A stretch of 64,000 nucleotides of DNA from Pseudaquabacterium terrae (GCF_013266755.1 NZ_JABRWJ010000010.1:186001-250000); one strand, 5' to 3'. Shown: positions 51,338 through 59,556, numbered from the stretch's first letter. Made by a program: numbers and translations. Notes: generated by a model from the sequence alone, not told the origin.

Positions 51338-51385
51338 GGCAGGGCTCCGGCAAGGGGCAGGGTGGGTTGACGACACGCAGGCAGG

Positions 51386-52375
51386 TCAGTCGAGCTTGAT
51401 GTCGCGCGCGGCGATCAGCTGGCTCCAGCGCGTGGTCTCGCTTGCCAGGTGCTGGGCCAGGCCTTGCGGGGTGGAGCCGATGGCTTCCGCACCGATCTGC
51501 TCGAAGCGCGCCACCACCTCGGGCTGCTTCATCGCCGCCAACAGCGCGGCATTCATCTTCGCGATGACCGCCGGGGGCGTGCCGGTCGGCACGAACACCG
51601 CGAACCAGGGCGACACGTCGTAGCCCGCCACGCCGGCCTCGGCGACCGTGGGCACGCCAGGCAGCGTGCTCGAGCGCTTGGGCGTAGTCACCGCGATGGC
51701 GCGCAGCTTGCCGGAGGCGATGTGCGGTCGTGCCGAGGTGATGCTGTCGAACATGAAGTCCACCTGTCCGCCCAGCAGGTCGGCCACGGCCGGGCCGCTG
51801 CCTTTGTAGGGAACGTGCAGCAGGTCGGTCTTGGTGAGCGCCGTGAACATCTCGCCGGCCAGGTGGATGGAGGTGCCGTTGCCGGCCGAGGCGTACGTGT
51901 ACTTGCCCGGCGACTGGCGCGCCGCGGCCACTATTTCGGCCACTGTCTTTGCCTGTTGGCGACTGGTGTTGACCACCAGCACGTTCGGCACCACGGCGAG
52001 CAGGCTGACAGGGGCGAAGTCCTTGACCGGGTCGTAGCCCAGCTTGCCGTACAGGGCCTTGTTGGTGGCCATGCCGATGGACGTGATCATCATCGTGTAG
52101 CCATCGGCCGGGGCGCGGGCCACCATCTCGGCGCCGATGTTGCCGCCGGCACCGGCCTTGTTCTCGATGACGAAGGTCTGGCCCAGGGCCTTGCCGGCCT
52201 TGTCGCCGAGGATGCGCGCGATGACGTCCATCGCGCCGCCCGGCGGGAAGGGCACGACCCAGCGCACGGGCCTGTTGGGCCAGTCGGTGGCCTGGGCGTG
52301 AGTGGGGAGCGCGCTGCCCATGAGCAGCGCGCCGGTCAGCGCGGCGGCCAGTGTGGCCGATGTGGTGTGCTTCAT
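51386..52375 (-). CDS. Bug/TctC-family tripartite tricarboxylate receptor protein
   Basis: A 329-residue periplasmic receptor with a signal peptide ending near 'LPTHAQ' (about 28) and mature start 'WPNRPVRWVVPFPPGGAMDVIARIL', the fingerprint of the Bordetella uptake gene (Bug) family. 'YASAGNGTSIHLAGEMF' near 160-176 and 'PYKGSGPAVADLLGGQVDFMFDS' near 190-212 are conserved ligand-binding blocks. No TctA or TctB membrane genes are nearby, which is common for Bug proteins. Its place inside the cat operon suggests it binds an aromatic acid or a ring-cleavage product. Confidence 0.88.
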   Translation of the reverse strand: MKHTTSATLAAALTGALLMGSALPTHAQATDWPNRPVRWVVPFPPGGAMDVIARILGDKAGKALGQTFVIENKAGAGGNIGAEMVARAPADGYTMMITSIGMATNKALYGKLGYDPVKDFAPVSLLAVVPNVLVVNTSRQQAKTVAEIVAAARQSPGKYTYASAGNGTSIHLAGEMFTALTKTDLLHVPYKGSGPAVADLLGGQVDFMFDSITSARPHIASGKLRAIAVTTPKRSSTLPGVPTVAEAGVAGYDVSPWFAVFVPTGTPPAVIAKMNAALLAAMKQPEVVARFEQIGAEAIGSTPQGLAQHLASETTRWSQLIAARDIKLD

Positions 52376-52398
52376 CGTGTCTTTCGTGATGGTGGGGG

Positions 52399-52677
52399 TC
52401 AGGCGATGGCCGAAGGGTGCTGCGCGAGCGGCGTGACCTGCAGCGTCATGCAGGGGAACAGCGGCAGCTGCGACAGCAACTCGTGCAGTTCGTCATTGCC
52501 GGCGACATCGAAGACGCTGTAGTTGGCGTACTCGCCCACCACGCGCCACAGGTGACGCCAGCGGCCGTCGTGCTGCAGCGCCTGCGCGTAGGCCTTCTCG
52601 CGCGCCTTGATCTCGGCGGCCCGTTCGGCCGGCATCTCGTGCGGGATGTGGACGTCCATGCGAACTAGGAACAGCAT
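52399..52677 (-). CDS. catC: Muconolactone delta-isomerase
   Basis: A 92-residue protein of the CatC family starting 'MLFLVRMDVHIPHEMPAERAAEIKAREKAYAQ', with 'DGRWRHLWRVVGEYANYSVFDV' in the middle and 'LFPCMTLQVTPLAQHP' at the end, all standard for this decameric enzyme. It converts muconolactone to 3-oxoadipate enol-lactone. The ATG at 52677 has a GAGGAG site eight bases upstream. It is 11 bases downstream of catB. Confidence 0.92.
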   Translation of the reverse strand: MLFLVRMDVHIPHEMPAERAAEIKAREKAYAQALQHDGRWRHLWRVVGEYANYSVFDVAGNDELHELLSQLPLFPCMTLQVTPLAQHPSAIA

Positions 52678-52688
52678 GTGATGGCTCC

Positions 52689-53873
52689 TCAGGCCAGGGT
52701 GGCGCGCTGGCCGAGATCGACGTGCACGGCCTTCAGGCCGCTGCGCGCACGGTCGAAGCGATTCAGTTGCGCGAGCTCGACGGTGAGGCCGAAGCCCGGG
52801 CCGTCGGGCAATTGCAGTTCGAAGTCGCGGATGGCCATGCGCTCGGTGACCAGGTCGTCCACCAGCAGCTGCGGGCCGAACAGCTCGCAGCCGTGGTGCA
52901 ACGGGCCCAGGGTGGAGAACACGTGCGCCGAGGCGGCACTGCCGATCGACGTCTCCAGCATGGTGCCGCCATACCACGCAATGTCAGCGGCCTCGGCAAC
53001 GGCTGCCACGTCGCGGGTGCGCAGCAGGCCGCCGTGCTTGGCCACCTTCAGCGAGAAGACCTGCGCAGCCTGGACGCGGGCCAGCGACATGGCGTCCTGG
53101 GGCGTGCAGACGGACTCGTCGGCCATCAGGCTGGCGCGGCCACCCAGCTCGGCGGTCAGCGTCTTCAGGGCCTCGACGTTCCACCTGGCCACCGGTTGCT
53201 CGATCAACGTGACGCCAGCGTCGATCAGCGCGGGCAGGTGCCGGCGTGCAGTGCTGCCGTCCCAGGCCTGGTTGACGTCGACGGTGAGCGTGGCGCGGCC
53301 GGCGAGGCCGCGCGCGATCCGGGCCACGTGGGCCACGTCCTGCTCAGGGGTGCGGGCGCCGATCTTGATCTTGAAGATGCGGTGGCGCTTCTGTTCCAGG
53401 CGCAACTGCGCCTCTTCCAGGTCGCGCGACACGTCGCCGCTGGCCAGGGTCCAGGCCAGGGGCAGGCTCGCGTGGCGCTTGCCGCCCAGCAACTGCCACG
53501 CTGGCAGGTGCAGGCTGCGCGCGACGGCATCGATGACCGCCATCTCGACCGCGCTCTTGGCGAAAGCGTTGCCGCGGCAGGCCAGGTCCATGCGCGCCAG
53601 CGCGGCGCCGAAGTGCGCGCCGTCCTGGCCGAGCAGTGCGGGCGCGAGGTGGGCCGTGATGGCGTGGTGGATGCTCTCGGGCGATTCCTCGTTCCAGGAC
53701 GGGCCGCCGATGGTGGCCGCTTCGCCGAACCCGGTGGCGCCGTTGCGCAGCCACAGCTGCACGATCACCGGGCTCTGCCGGCTGATGGCACCGAAGGCGA
53801 GCTTGTGCGGCCGGATCGTCGGGATGTCGAGGATGCGGGCTTCGATGCGTTCGATGAGGAGACGGTCCGTCAT
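52689..53873 (-). CDS. catB: Muconate cycloisomerase
   Basis: A 394-residue enolase-superfamily enzyme. The catalytic Lys pair lies in 'FKIKIG' (168 and 170), metal ligands are Asp199 ('VDVNQAW'), Glu225 ('IEQPV') and Asp252 ('ADES'), and Lys276 is in 'SLKVAKHGG'. It cyclises cis,cis-muconate to muconolactone. The ATG at 53873 is preferred to a TTG 21 bases earlier. It is the first gene of the cat operon and is divergent from a LysR gene, with a palindrome-rich spacer between them. Confidence 0.92.
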   Translation of the reverse strand: MTDRLLIERIEARILDIPTIRPHKLAFGAISRQSPVIVQLWLRNGATGFGEAATIGGPSWNEESPESIHHAITAHLAPALLGQDGAHFGAALARMDLACRGNAFAKSAVEMAVIDAVARSLHLPAWQLLGGKRHASLPLAWTLASGDVSRDLEEAQLRLEQKRHRIFKIKIGARTPEQDVAHVARIARGLAGRATLTVDVNQAWDGSTARRHLPALIDAGVTLIEQPVARWNVEALKTLTAELGGRASLMADESVCTPQDAMSLARVQAAQVFSLKVAKHGGLLRTRDVAAVAEAADIAWYGGTMLETSIGSAASAHVFSTLGPLHHGCELFGPQLLVDDLVTERMAIRDFELQLPDGPGFGLTVELAQLNRFDRARSGLKAVHVDLGQRATLA

Positions 53874-53927
53874 GGGGGCTGCCGATGGGTACAAGATGAC
53901 CTCAGGTTAAGCCGCACGCTCCCAACA

Positions 53928-53970
53928 ATCCAATGATTTGGATTCCATGGAATGTTCGACATCGTCGAAC
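53928..53970. promoter_or_regulatory. Three consecutive palindromes in the catB/LysR divergent promoter
   Basis: ATCCAATGATTTGGAT (53928-53943), ATTCCATGGAAT (53942-53953) and GTTCGACATCGTCGAAC (53954-53970) follow one another with almost no gap. The first and third have perfect six-base arms with four- and five-base spacers and contain T-N11-A-like patterns; the middle one is a perfect 12-bp palindrome. They lie between the two divergent starts, where a CatR/BenM-type LysR would bind recognition and activation sites in response to muconate. Confidence 0.6.
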
Positions 53971-53990
53971 GATCGACTTAGCATGCAGGC

Positions 53991-54869
53991 ATGGAGATCC
54001 GGCAGCTTCGCTACTTCCTCGACATCGCCCGCACCGAGCACCTGACGCAATCGGCGCAGAACCTCTTCGTCACGCAAAGCACGCTGTCGCACGGGCTGCG
54101 GCAGCTGGAAGACGATCTCGGCCTGGCGCTCTTCGAGCGCCTCGGCCGCGGGCTCAAGCTGTCGCAGGCGGGTGCGGAGTTCCGCATCTACGCCACGCGG
54201 GCGCTGAAGGAGATCGAGGCCGGGCGCATGGCGCTGGCGGACTTGAGCGGCCTGCAGGCGGGCTCGGTGACGGTGGGCGCGATCCCGACCTTCCTGAACA
54301 CGGTGGTGCCGGTCGCGACGGCGGCCTTCAGCCAGGCCCATCCGAAGATCACGGTGGAGGTGCGTGAACTGCGCGCTGCGCCGCTGGAGGATCAGCTGCT
54401 GGGCGGTGAGCTCGACCTGGGCATCGCATTCCATCCCACGGCCCATGCCGAGCTCGAGACCGAGCCGCTGTTCGACGAACGTTTGCTGCTGGTGGTCGGG
54501 CCGGCGCACCCGTGGGCCGCGCGCCGGCAGGTGGCGATGAAGGCCCTGGCCGGGCTGCCGCTGGCGCTGCTGCCGCGCAGCTTCACGACGCGCAAGCTCA
54601 TCGAAGAAGGCTTGCGCCTGGCGGGCGTGCAGCCGGCGGTGCGGGTCGAGGTGGCGTCGGTGGAGGCACTGATCGCCGTTTGCCGCCACGGCGACCTGGC
54701 CAGCATCGTGCCGGAGCGCGCAGCGCGGCTGGCACCCGACGTGACGGCGATGACGCTCACCGCGCCCATGATCGTGCGACACGCCGGCCTGCTGTGGCGG
54801 CGCGGCGCGTCGCGCAGCACGGCGGCGCGCGAGTTTGCCGATCGCCTGCGCCGCGCGGCGGGGCGTTGA
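53991..54869 (+). CDS. LysR-family regulator of the cat operon
   Basis: A 292-residue LysR protein; helix-turn-helix at about 16-60 ('EHLTQSAQNLFVTQSTLSHGLRQLEDDLGLALFERLGRG') and a co-inducer domain from 90 ('GSVTVGAIPTFLNTVVP'). The pattern is of the CynR/CbbR-like branch rather than a canonical CatR/BenM, so muconate as ligand is inferred from position only. It is divergent from catB across a 117-base spacer with three palindromes. A GC hairpin follows its stop. Confidence 0.85.
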   Translation: MEIRQLRYFLDIARTEHLTQSAQNLFVTQSTLSHGLRQLEDDLGLALFERLGRGLKLSQAGAEFRIYATRALKEIEAGRMALADLSGLQAGSVTVGAIPTFLNTVVPVATAAFSQAHPKITVEVRELRAAPLEDQLLGGELDLGIAFHPTAHAELETEPLFDERLLLVVGPAHPWAARRQVAMKALAGLPLALLPRSFTTRKLIEEGLRLAGVQPAVRVEVASVEALIAVCRHGDLASIVPERAARLAPDVTAMTLTAPMIVRHAGLLWRRGASRSTAAREFADRLRRAAGR

Positions 54870-54880
54870 GCAGCGGGTGC

Positions 54881-54897
54881 CGGCGGCCTGGCCGCCG
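54881..54897. terminator. GC hairpin between convergent LysR and pcaD genes
   Basis: CGGCGGC-CTG-GCCGCCG forms a seven-base-pair stem with a three-base loop, 12 bases after the LysR stop and a few bases from the pcaD stop. It lacks a U-tract but is positioned to act on both convergent transcripts. Confidence 0.4.
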
Positions 54898-54899
54898 CG

Positions 54900-55682
54900 T
54901 CAGCGCACGGCGGGCAGGCTGTCCCAGAACCTGCTGAGCAGCTGCGCGAAGGCCTCGGGCTGCTCCACCGCGCTGAGGTGCGCGGCGTCGAGGCTCTGCA
55001 GTCGGGCGCGCGGAATACTGTCGGCGATCGCCCGCGACAGCGCCGGCGGCGTGGCGTCGTCGCGATCGCCCGCGATCACCAGCGTCGGGCAGCCGATGGT
55101 GGCGTTGCCCGCTTCCAGATCGATGCCGGCCACTGCCGCGCATGCCGCCGCATAAGGCGCCGGGGCCGTGGCCACCAGCACCGCCCGCAATGCCGCCACG
55201 CGTGCCTGTCCGCCCCTGCTGTCGGCGCGGAACTCGGGCGTGAACCAGCGCTGCAGGGCGCCGTCGGCAATGGCTTCCATGCCCTGCGCCTGCACCGTGG
55301 CGATTCGCATCCGCCACAACGCGAGCGCGGCCTCGTCGTAGTGGCTGGCCGAGTTGGCGATGACCAGGCTGCGCACCAGCGCCGGATGGCGAGCGCCGAG
55401 GGCCTGGGCCGTCATGCCGCCCATCGACAGGCCCACGAAGTGCGCCGCCCCGCCGCCGTGCGCGCGGATCAGCTCGGCGGCATCGTCGGCCAGGTCGGCC
55501 ACCGTGAACGCGTCTGACCCGGCGGGCGACCGTCCGTGGCCTCGGTGGTCGTAGCGCAGCACCGTGAAGTGCGGCTGCAGCTGCGCGGCCACGCCGTCCC
55601 ACATCGTCAGGTCACAGCCCAGCGCATGGCTCAACACCACCAGCGGGCCCTGGCCCTGCGTCACGAAATGCAGTTGCGGCAT
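54900..55682 (-). CDS. pcaD: 3-Oxoadipate enol-lactonase
   Basis: A 260-residue alpha/beta hydrolase. Oxyanion region 'LSHALGCDLTMWD' near 17-29, nucleophile Ser86 in 'GLSMGG', Asp near 208 in 'AGDRDDATPP' and His235 in 'DAAHLSAVEQP' form the triad; the opening and the 'RYDHRGHGRS' block near 43-52 are typical of PcaD. It hydrolyses the enol-lactone to 3-oxoadipate, the step between CatC and PcaIJ. It is not in the cat operon but lies just beyond the LysR gene, convergent with it. Confidence 0.88.
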   Translation of the reverse strand: MPQLHFVTQGQGPLVVLSHALGCDLTMWDGVAAQLQPHFTVLRYDHRGHGRSPAGSDAFTVADLADDAAELIRAHGGGAAHFVGLSMGGMTAQALGARHPALVRSLVIANSASHYDEAALALWRMRIATVQAQGMEAIADGALQRWFTPEFRADSRGGQARVAALRAVLVATAPAPYAAACAAVAGIDLEAGNATIGCPTLVIAGDRDDATPPALSRAIADSIPRARLQSLDAAHLSAVEQPEAFAQLLSRFWDSLPAVR

Positions 55683-55754
55683 GGCGGGTCGTCCAGGTCG
55701 AGATGGGGAAGGGGCGGCATTGTGCGCGCCCCGGGGCTGGCGCGGCCCGGAGGT

Positions 55755-56219
55755 TCAACGGGCGCCTGCGCGCGCAGCCAGGGCGGCATCCACCGACAGC
55801 CGACCCGCACCGCTGATCAGCAGCGACACCGAAGCGGCGAGCAGCGCCAGGCCGAATTCGTAGCCGTTGTTGGCCATGAACAGGCCCTTGTCGATGTGCA
55901 CCGAGAAGATCGCCACGAGCATCGCGAAGGCCAGCGCTGCGGCAGCGGGCCGCACCAGCACGCCGAGCAGCAGTGCCAGGCCGCCGAAGAACTCGGCACT
56001 GCCGGCCAGCAAGGCCATCACGTAGCCCGGCGTCAAGCCCAGCGACGCCATGAACTGGCCCGTGCCTTCCAGGCCGTAGCCGCCGAAGGCGCCGAAGAGC
56101 TTCTGCGCACCGTGCGCCACGAAGATGATGCCGATCGGCAGGCGCACGGCCAGCGGGCCCCAGCCGGCGTCACTGGCCAGCAGTCGTTGGAAGGTGCGGG
56201 AAAGGGGGGTGGTGCTCAT
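55755..56219 (-). CDS. DoxX-family membrane protein
   Basis: A 154-residue protein with four hydrophobic helices: about 25-45 ('AVRLPIGIIFVAHGAQKLFG'), 62-82, 87-107 and 120-140. 'HGAQKLFGAFGGYGLEGTGQFMASLGL' is the DoxX signature. Family members have been linked to quinone or thiol redox and to membrane detoxification complexes. The ATG at 56219 is the natural start; its promoter lies in the AT-rich spacer shared with the divergent LysR gene. Confidence 0.85.
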   Translation of the reverse strand: MSTTPLSRTFQRLLASDAGWGPLAVRLPIGIIFVAHGAQKLFGAFGGYGLEGTGQFMASLGLTPGYVMALLAGSAEFFGGLALLLGVLVRPAAAALAFAMLVAIFSVHIDKGLFMANNGYEFGLALLAASVSLLISGAGRLSVDAALAARAGAR

Positions 56220-56322
56220 GGTGTGTTCGTCCAAGGTGGTGAATCGATGCCAGAACTTTAGATGTTGCGGCGATCGAGATAAACATGCTTGAATGAGATC
56301 AACCATCCCGGAATTCAAGACA

Positions 56323-57222
56323 ATGGACCGGTTTGAAGAAATGCGGGTCTTCGCGGCCGTGGTCGACGCAGGCAGCTTCGTCGGCGCGTCGGCTGCGCTC
56401 GAGATGTCCAAGGCGGCGGTGTCCCGCCACGTCGCCGAGCTGGAGTCGCGTTTGCGTGTGCGGCTGCTTCATCGCACCACGCGCAAGCTCTCGCTGACCC
56501 CGGAGGGCGAGGTCTTTCATGCGCGTTGCCGCGAACTGCTGGGCGGCGTCGAGGAAGCCGAGGCGGAGATCACCTCGCGCAGCGACGAGGCCAACGGGCT
56601 GCTGCGCATCAACGTGCCTTTCTCCTTCGGCCTGCTGCACCTGGCGCCGCTGTGGGTGGAGTTCATGGCTCGGCACCCGAGGGTTGCGCTCGACGTGACG
56701 CTCGCCGACCGCGTGGTCGATATCGTCGAGGAAGGGTTCGACCTGGCGGTGCGCATCGCGCGCCTGCCCAACTCGTCGCTGGTCAGCCGGCAGCTCACGT
56801 CGACACGGCTGGTGCTGTGTGCATCACCGGGCTACCTGCGCGCGCACGGCCAGCCCGACCACCCGTCCGATCTGGCCCGCCACGACGTGTTGGCCTACAG
56901 CCTGTTCTCGATGGGAGACCAGTGGGAGTTCACGGGGCCCGGGGGCGTCGCCTCGGTGAAAGTGACCCCGCGCCTGCGCACGAACAGCGGCGACACCTGC
57001 CGCGTCGCCGCGCTGCACGACCAGGGCATCGTGCTGCAACCCAGCTTCCTGGTCGGGCCGGACCTGTTGGCCGGCACGCTGGTGGAGCTGATGCCGGCCT
57101 GGCGTTCGATCGACCTGGGCGTCTACGCGGTCTACCCGTCGCGCAAGTTCGTCGCGCCCAAGGTCCGGCTGATGATCGAGTTCCTGGTGCACGCCTTCAA
57201 GGAGCGTGCGTGGCCCGCGTGA
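56323..57222 (+). CDS. LysR-family regulator (CrgA/YhjC-like branch)
   Basis: A 299-residue LysR protein starting 'MDRFEEMRVFAAVVDAGSFVGASAALEMSKAAVSRHVAELE'. The 'FVGASAALEMSKAAVSR' helix-turn-helix and 'RTTRKLSLTPEGEVFH' are typical of the large branch that controls divergent detoxification genes. It is divergent from doxX across a 103-base spacer, so doxX is its likely target. An earlier in-frame ATG at 56293 would add ten residues. Confidence 0.85.
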   Translation: MDRFEEMRVFAAVVDAGSFVGASAALEMSKAAVSRHVAELESRLRVRLLHRTTRKLSLTPEGEVFHARCRELLGGVEEAEAEITSRSDEANGLLRINVPFSFGLLHLAPLWVEFMARHPRVALDVTLADRVVDIVEEGFDLAVRIARLPNSSLVSRQLTSTRLVLCASPGYLRAHGQPDHPSDLARHDVLAYSLFSMGDQWEFTGPGGVASVKVTPRLRTNSGDTCRVAALHDQGIVLQPSFLVGPDLLAGTLVELMPAWRSIDLGVYAVYPSRKFVAPKVRLMIEFLVHAFKERAWPA

Positions 57223-57303
57223 GCGTCTTGGGCACGCCGAGTTTCAGGATCTGGCAGGAGAAGGCGGCATCACTGCGCGCGGCCGCCGTGGCCACGGACT
57301 GGC

Positions 57304-57330
57304 GCCTGCCTGCCTGGCAGGCAGGCAGGC
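57304..57330. repeat. CCTG/CAGG tandem dyad downstream of the LysR gene
   Basis: A run of GCCTG units followed by CAGGC units makes an 11-base-pair perfect inverted repeat (57304-57326) with almost no loop and an extra AGGC. It sits in the 164-base gap between the convergent LysR and stress-protein genes; nothing else is recognisable in that gap. It may act as a transcript end or be a slippage product. Confidence 0.45.
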
Positions 57331-57386
57331 GGGTCGGGCAGTGACGATGCCGACGTTTCCTGACCGGTCAGGCCCGGACTCCCAGG

Positions 57387-58322
57387 TCAGGACTCTGTCG
57401 ACAACATCGGCCGTCGCTGGAGCACCTTCGATGCGCTCGATTCACCGCGCGAGCGTGTCTTGGGGACGACGAGCAGATCCGTGTCTGCTTCCGCCAGCAG
57501 GCGTTGCGCCGTGCTCCCCAGCAAGAAGTCTCCGAGCAATGACCGACCGGACTTGCCGACGACGATCAGATCGGCAGCACCCTCGCGACTCTTCTGCAGC
57601 GTCACCGCGGCAGGCAGGCCTTCGGCCACCGTCGTGAGCGTCCTGCGCGTCGGCAGGCTGGCCGCCAGGTTCATCAGGCGATGCAGACTGACCCCTTTCG
57701 CCCGGTGAATGACGGACTGCAGCAACTGGTCCGAAGAGTCGGCCATGCGCAGTCGGCGCGCCATCGGAACGGACAACGCGTGCAGCAGGTGCAAGGATGC
57801 CTGCGGCGCGACGCGGGCCGCCCATCCGACGGCAGGAACGGTGGCATCCGCCAGGTCGACGGGCACCAGTGCGCGTCTGTAAGGGGCGCACTGCAGCGAC
57901 GACGGTCGTTTCACGACCAGCACCGGCCGGCGCGACAGGCGCACCAGGCGCTCGGTCGTGGTCCCGAACAGCAGCGAGCGCAGCGAGCAGCCGGCCCCAC
58001 CCCCGAGCACGACCAGATCGGCGTCGTCTGCGGCACGCAGGATCTGCTCGACGGCATCGGCCTCGCGTGTGACGGCGATCCAACGCATTTCGTGTCCGGC
58101 GCGCAGTTCGCGCGTCAGCCGATTCAGCGTGCGGCGGACACGCCGCTCGGCGAGATGCGCGTCGTAGGGTGAGCGAGCGCCGATGCATGACTTGTCGGGC
58201 GCAGCGGTCAGAACGGTCAGGCGGGCCGCGTTCTCGGCGGCAAGAAGAACCGCACGCTGAAGTGCGGGCACGGCGGCTTCGCTCAGGTCGGTGACGTGAA
58301 GAATGGAGCTCAGGTTGGTCAT
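57387..58322 (-). CDS. Tandem universal stress protein
   Basis: A 311-residue protein of two Usp folds (1-145 and 150-300). 'LVVLGGGAGCSLRSLLFGTTTERLV' near 105-130 and 'LIVVGKSGRSLLGDFLLGSTAQRLLAEA' near 258-285 both fit the nucleotide-loop pattern, the second better than the first. The ATG at 58322 has a GGAGGG site. It is 11 bases downstream of the Rnk-like gene and forms an operon with it. Not closely similar to the tandem Usp at 5.9 kb. Confidence 0.83.
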   Translation of the reverse strand: MTNLSSILHVTDLSEAAVPALQRAVLLAAENAARLTVLTAAPDKSCIGARSPYDAHLAERRVRRTLNRLTRELRAGHEMRWIAVTREADAVEQILRAADDADLVVLGGGAGCSLRSLLFGTTTERLVRLSRRPVLVVKRPSSLQCAPYRRALVPVDLADATVPAVGWAARVAPQASLHLLHALSVPMARRLRMADSSDQLLQSVIHRAKGVSLHRLMNLAASLPTRRTLTTVAEGLPAAVTLQKSREGAADLIVVGKSGRSLLGDFLLGSTAQRLLAEADTDLLVVPKTRSRGESSASKVLQRRPMLSTES

Positions 58323-58333
58323 GGTGCCCTCCG

Positions 58334-58750
58334 CTACAGCACGAAATCGCCGCTGGCTTCGGGCTGGAAAAGGATGGCCGATACGCGCGCCCGCACCTCC
58401 TGTCCTGAAGGCGTCTGCCACGCCGCCAGAGAACCCACGCGCAATCCCAGCAGCGCTGAACCCACGGGCGACAGCACGGAGACGAACCCTTCGGCAGGCT
58501 CGGCGTCTTCGGGGTAGCACAGCGTCAGCACCTGGGGTTGGCTCGTGGTGGACGCGACCAGTCGCACGCGCGAATACATCGTCACCACGTCCGGCGGGAC
58601 CGCGCGCGCTGGCACCAGGTCGGCGTTGTCCATCGCGGTGCGCAGTGCGGCGCTCGTCGCCTGGCCGGCGGGCGTTCCCGCAAGCAGTCGCTTCAGGCGA
58701 GCATGGTCGAGGTCCGTGAGCGTGCGCTCGGTGAGCAGCATTGTGTCCAT
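58334..58750 (-). CDS. rnk: Rnk/GreA-type nucleoside diphosphate kinase regulator
   Basis: A 138-residue protein with a short N-terminal coiled coil (about 8-45, 'LTERTLTDLDHARLKRLL') and a GreA/GreB C-terminal FKBP-like domain ('VTMYSRVRLVASTTSQPQVLTLCYP', 'VLSPVGSALLGLRVGS'). Rnk proteins bind RNA polymerase and modulate nucleotide metabolism. The ATG at 58750 follows AAAGGA. Promoter of the rnk-usp pair must lie in 58751-58850. Confidence 0.8.
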   Translation of the reverse strand: MDTMLLTERTLTDLDHARLKRLLAGTPAGQATSAALRTAMDNADLVPARAVPPDVVTMYSRVRLVASTTSQPQVLTLCYPEDAEPAEGFVSVLSPVGSALLGLRVGSLAAWQTPSGQEVRARVSAILFQPEASGDFVL

Positions 58751-59067
58751 CGTGCAGTCCTTTCGGTCGCGAGAGCGACCATCGATCAGCGCGGGCAGTA
58801 GGCCCGGCGATCGAAGGTGTGCGCGAGAAGGGACAGTCGAATCGCCGGGCTCAGGAAAGTGCGGTCTGCAGCCCGAAGGGCTCGCCGACCGCCACACCAG
58901 ACCGGACGCGCGCGATCCCCGCTAGCGTGGGACGTGCGCACCCCAACGCAATGCGCGGAGCGGCAAGGCGATGGTTGGGGCGAAGGTGGAAGGACACATG
59001 CGCATCGTAGCGGTTGCGCACCGGACGCTGAAGAGACGCGTCCAGTAGCCATGCACGCATTGCCGAC
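58751..59067. other. Intergenic stretch with no recognised gene
   Basis: Between the Rnk start and the end of the mrpG remnant nothing with family similarity is seen on either strand. A seven-base inverted repeat (CCCCAAC at 58941-58947 and GTTGGGG at 58974-58980) is present but loops 26 bases. The segment presumably contains the rnk promoter. Confidence 0.5.
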
Positions 59068-59193
59068 TCTCGCGGCGCTGATCACCAGCCACGTGTGCAG
59101 CGCCAGCGTGCCTTCAGAGCCGGTGAAGTGGATGACCGAGGCCAGCGCGACGATCCAGGCCGCAAGCGTCGATGCCAGTGCAGGCGCATGCAT
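59068..59193 (-). pseudogene. MrpG/PhaG antiporter subunit fragment
   Basis: The minus strand encodes 'MHAPALASTLAAWIVALASVIHF' and 'GTLALHTWLVISAA', the middle of subunit G of multi-subunit K+/H+ or Na+/H+ antiporters. The first 35 residues with the initial helix and the C-terminal part are missing. It follows the mrpF stop closely, as in intact operons. Confidence 0.6.
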
Positions 59194-59200
59194 GCGGCCA

Positions 59201-59384
59201 TCACTCGATCACCTCGCCACGCAGCAGAAACTTGGCCATGGCCATCGATCCGACAAAGCCGAACAGCCATCAGCAGGGCGCCTTCGAAGTACATCCGGCT
59301 GTCGTAGCGAATCGCCAGCACCAGCATCATGAGCATGCCGACCACGAAGACAAAGTCGGACGCGAGCACGCGGTCCTGGGCGCG
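59201..59384 (-). pseudogene. MrpF/PhaF antiporter subunit with frameshift and lost N-terminus
   Basis: 'RAQDRVLASDFVFVVGMLMMLVLAIRYDSRMYFEGALLMA' appears in one frame; after about base 59265 the sequence must shift register to give 'LFGFVGSMAMAKFLLRGEVIE' and a stop, the standard PhaF C-terminus. A single lost base (or two gained) explains the shift. The N-terminal helix is also absent. Confidence 0.68.
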
Positions 59385-59385
59385 C

Positions 59386-59497
59386 GAACTCGGCATCGTC
59401 GGTGTCGACGTCGAAGACGTGCAGCAGCAGCGCCGAGCGGTCCGGCGCGAGCTCCGCCCAGACCGTGCCCGGAACCCAGGGAGAGCACGACCTCCAT
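59386..59497 (-). pseudogene. MrpE/PhaE antiporter subunit C-terminal fragment with frameshift
   Basis: 'MEVVLSL' then, after a one-base slip, 'VPGTVWAELAPDRSALLLHVFDVDTDDA', the C-terminal part of subunit E of Mrp/Pha antiporters. The order E-F-G is preserved, but all three genes are truncated or frameshifted, so the antiporter is not functional. Subunits A-D are not in the window. Confidence 0.6.
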
Positions 59498-59556
59498 CAG
59501 GGCTCCTCCCCATCGGAGCTTGGGACAATGTGCTTTTCGCAAGCGCAGGTGACCGC

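Noticed and set aside
57304-57330. CCTG/CAGG block considered as a CRISPR or satellite array
   Set aside because: Single short run of four-base units, no spacers and no cas genes.
58941-58980. Inverted repeat CCCCAAC/GTTGGGG as an RNA hairpin
   Set aside because: Seven-base stem with a 26-base loop and no nearby 3' gene end; chance is likely in this sequence composition.
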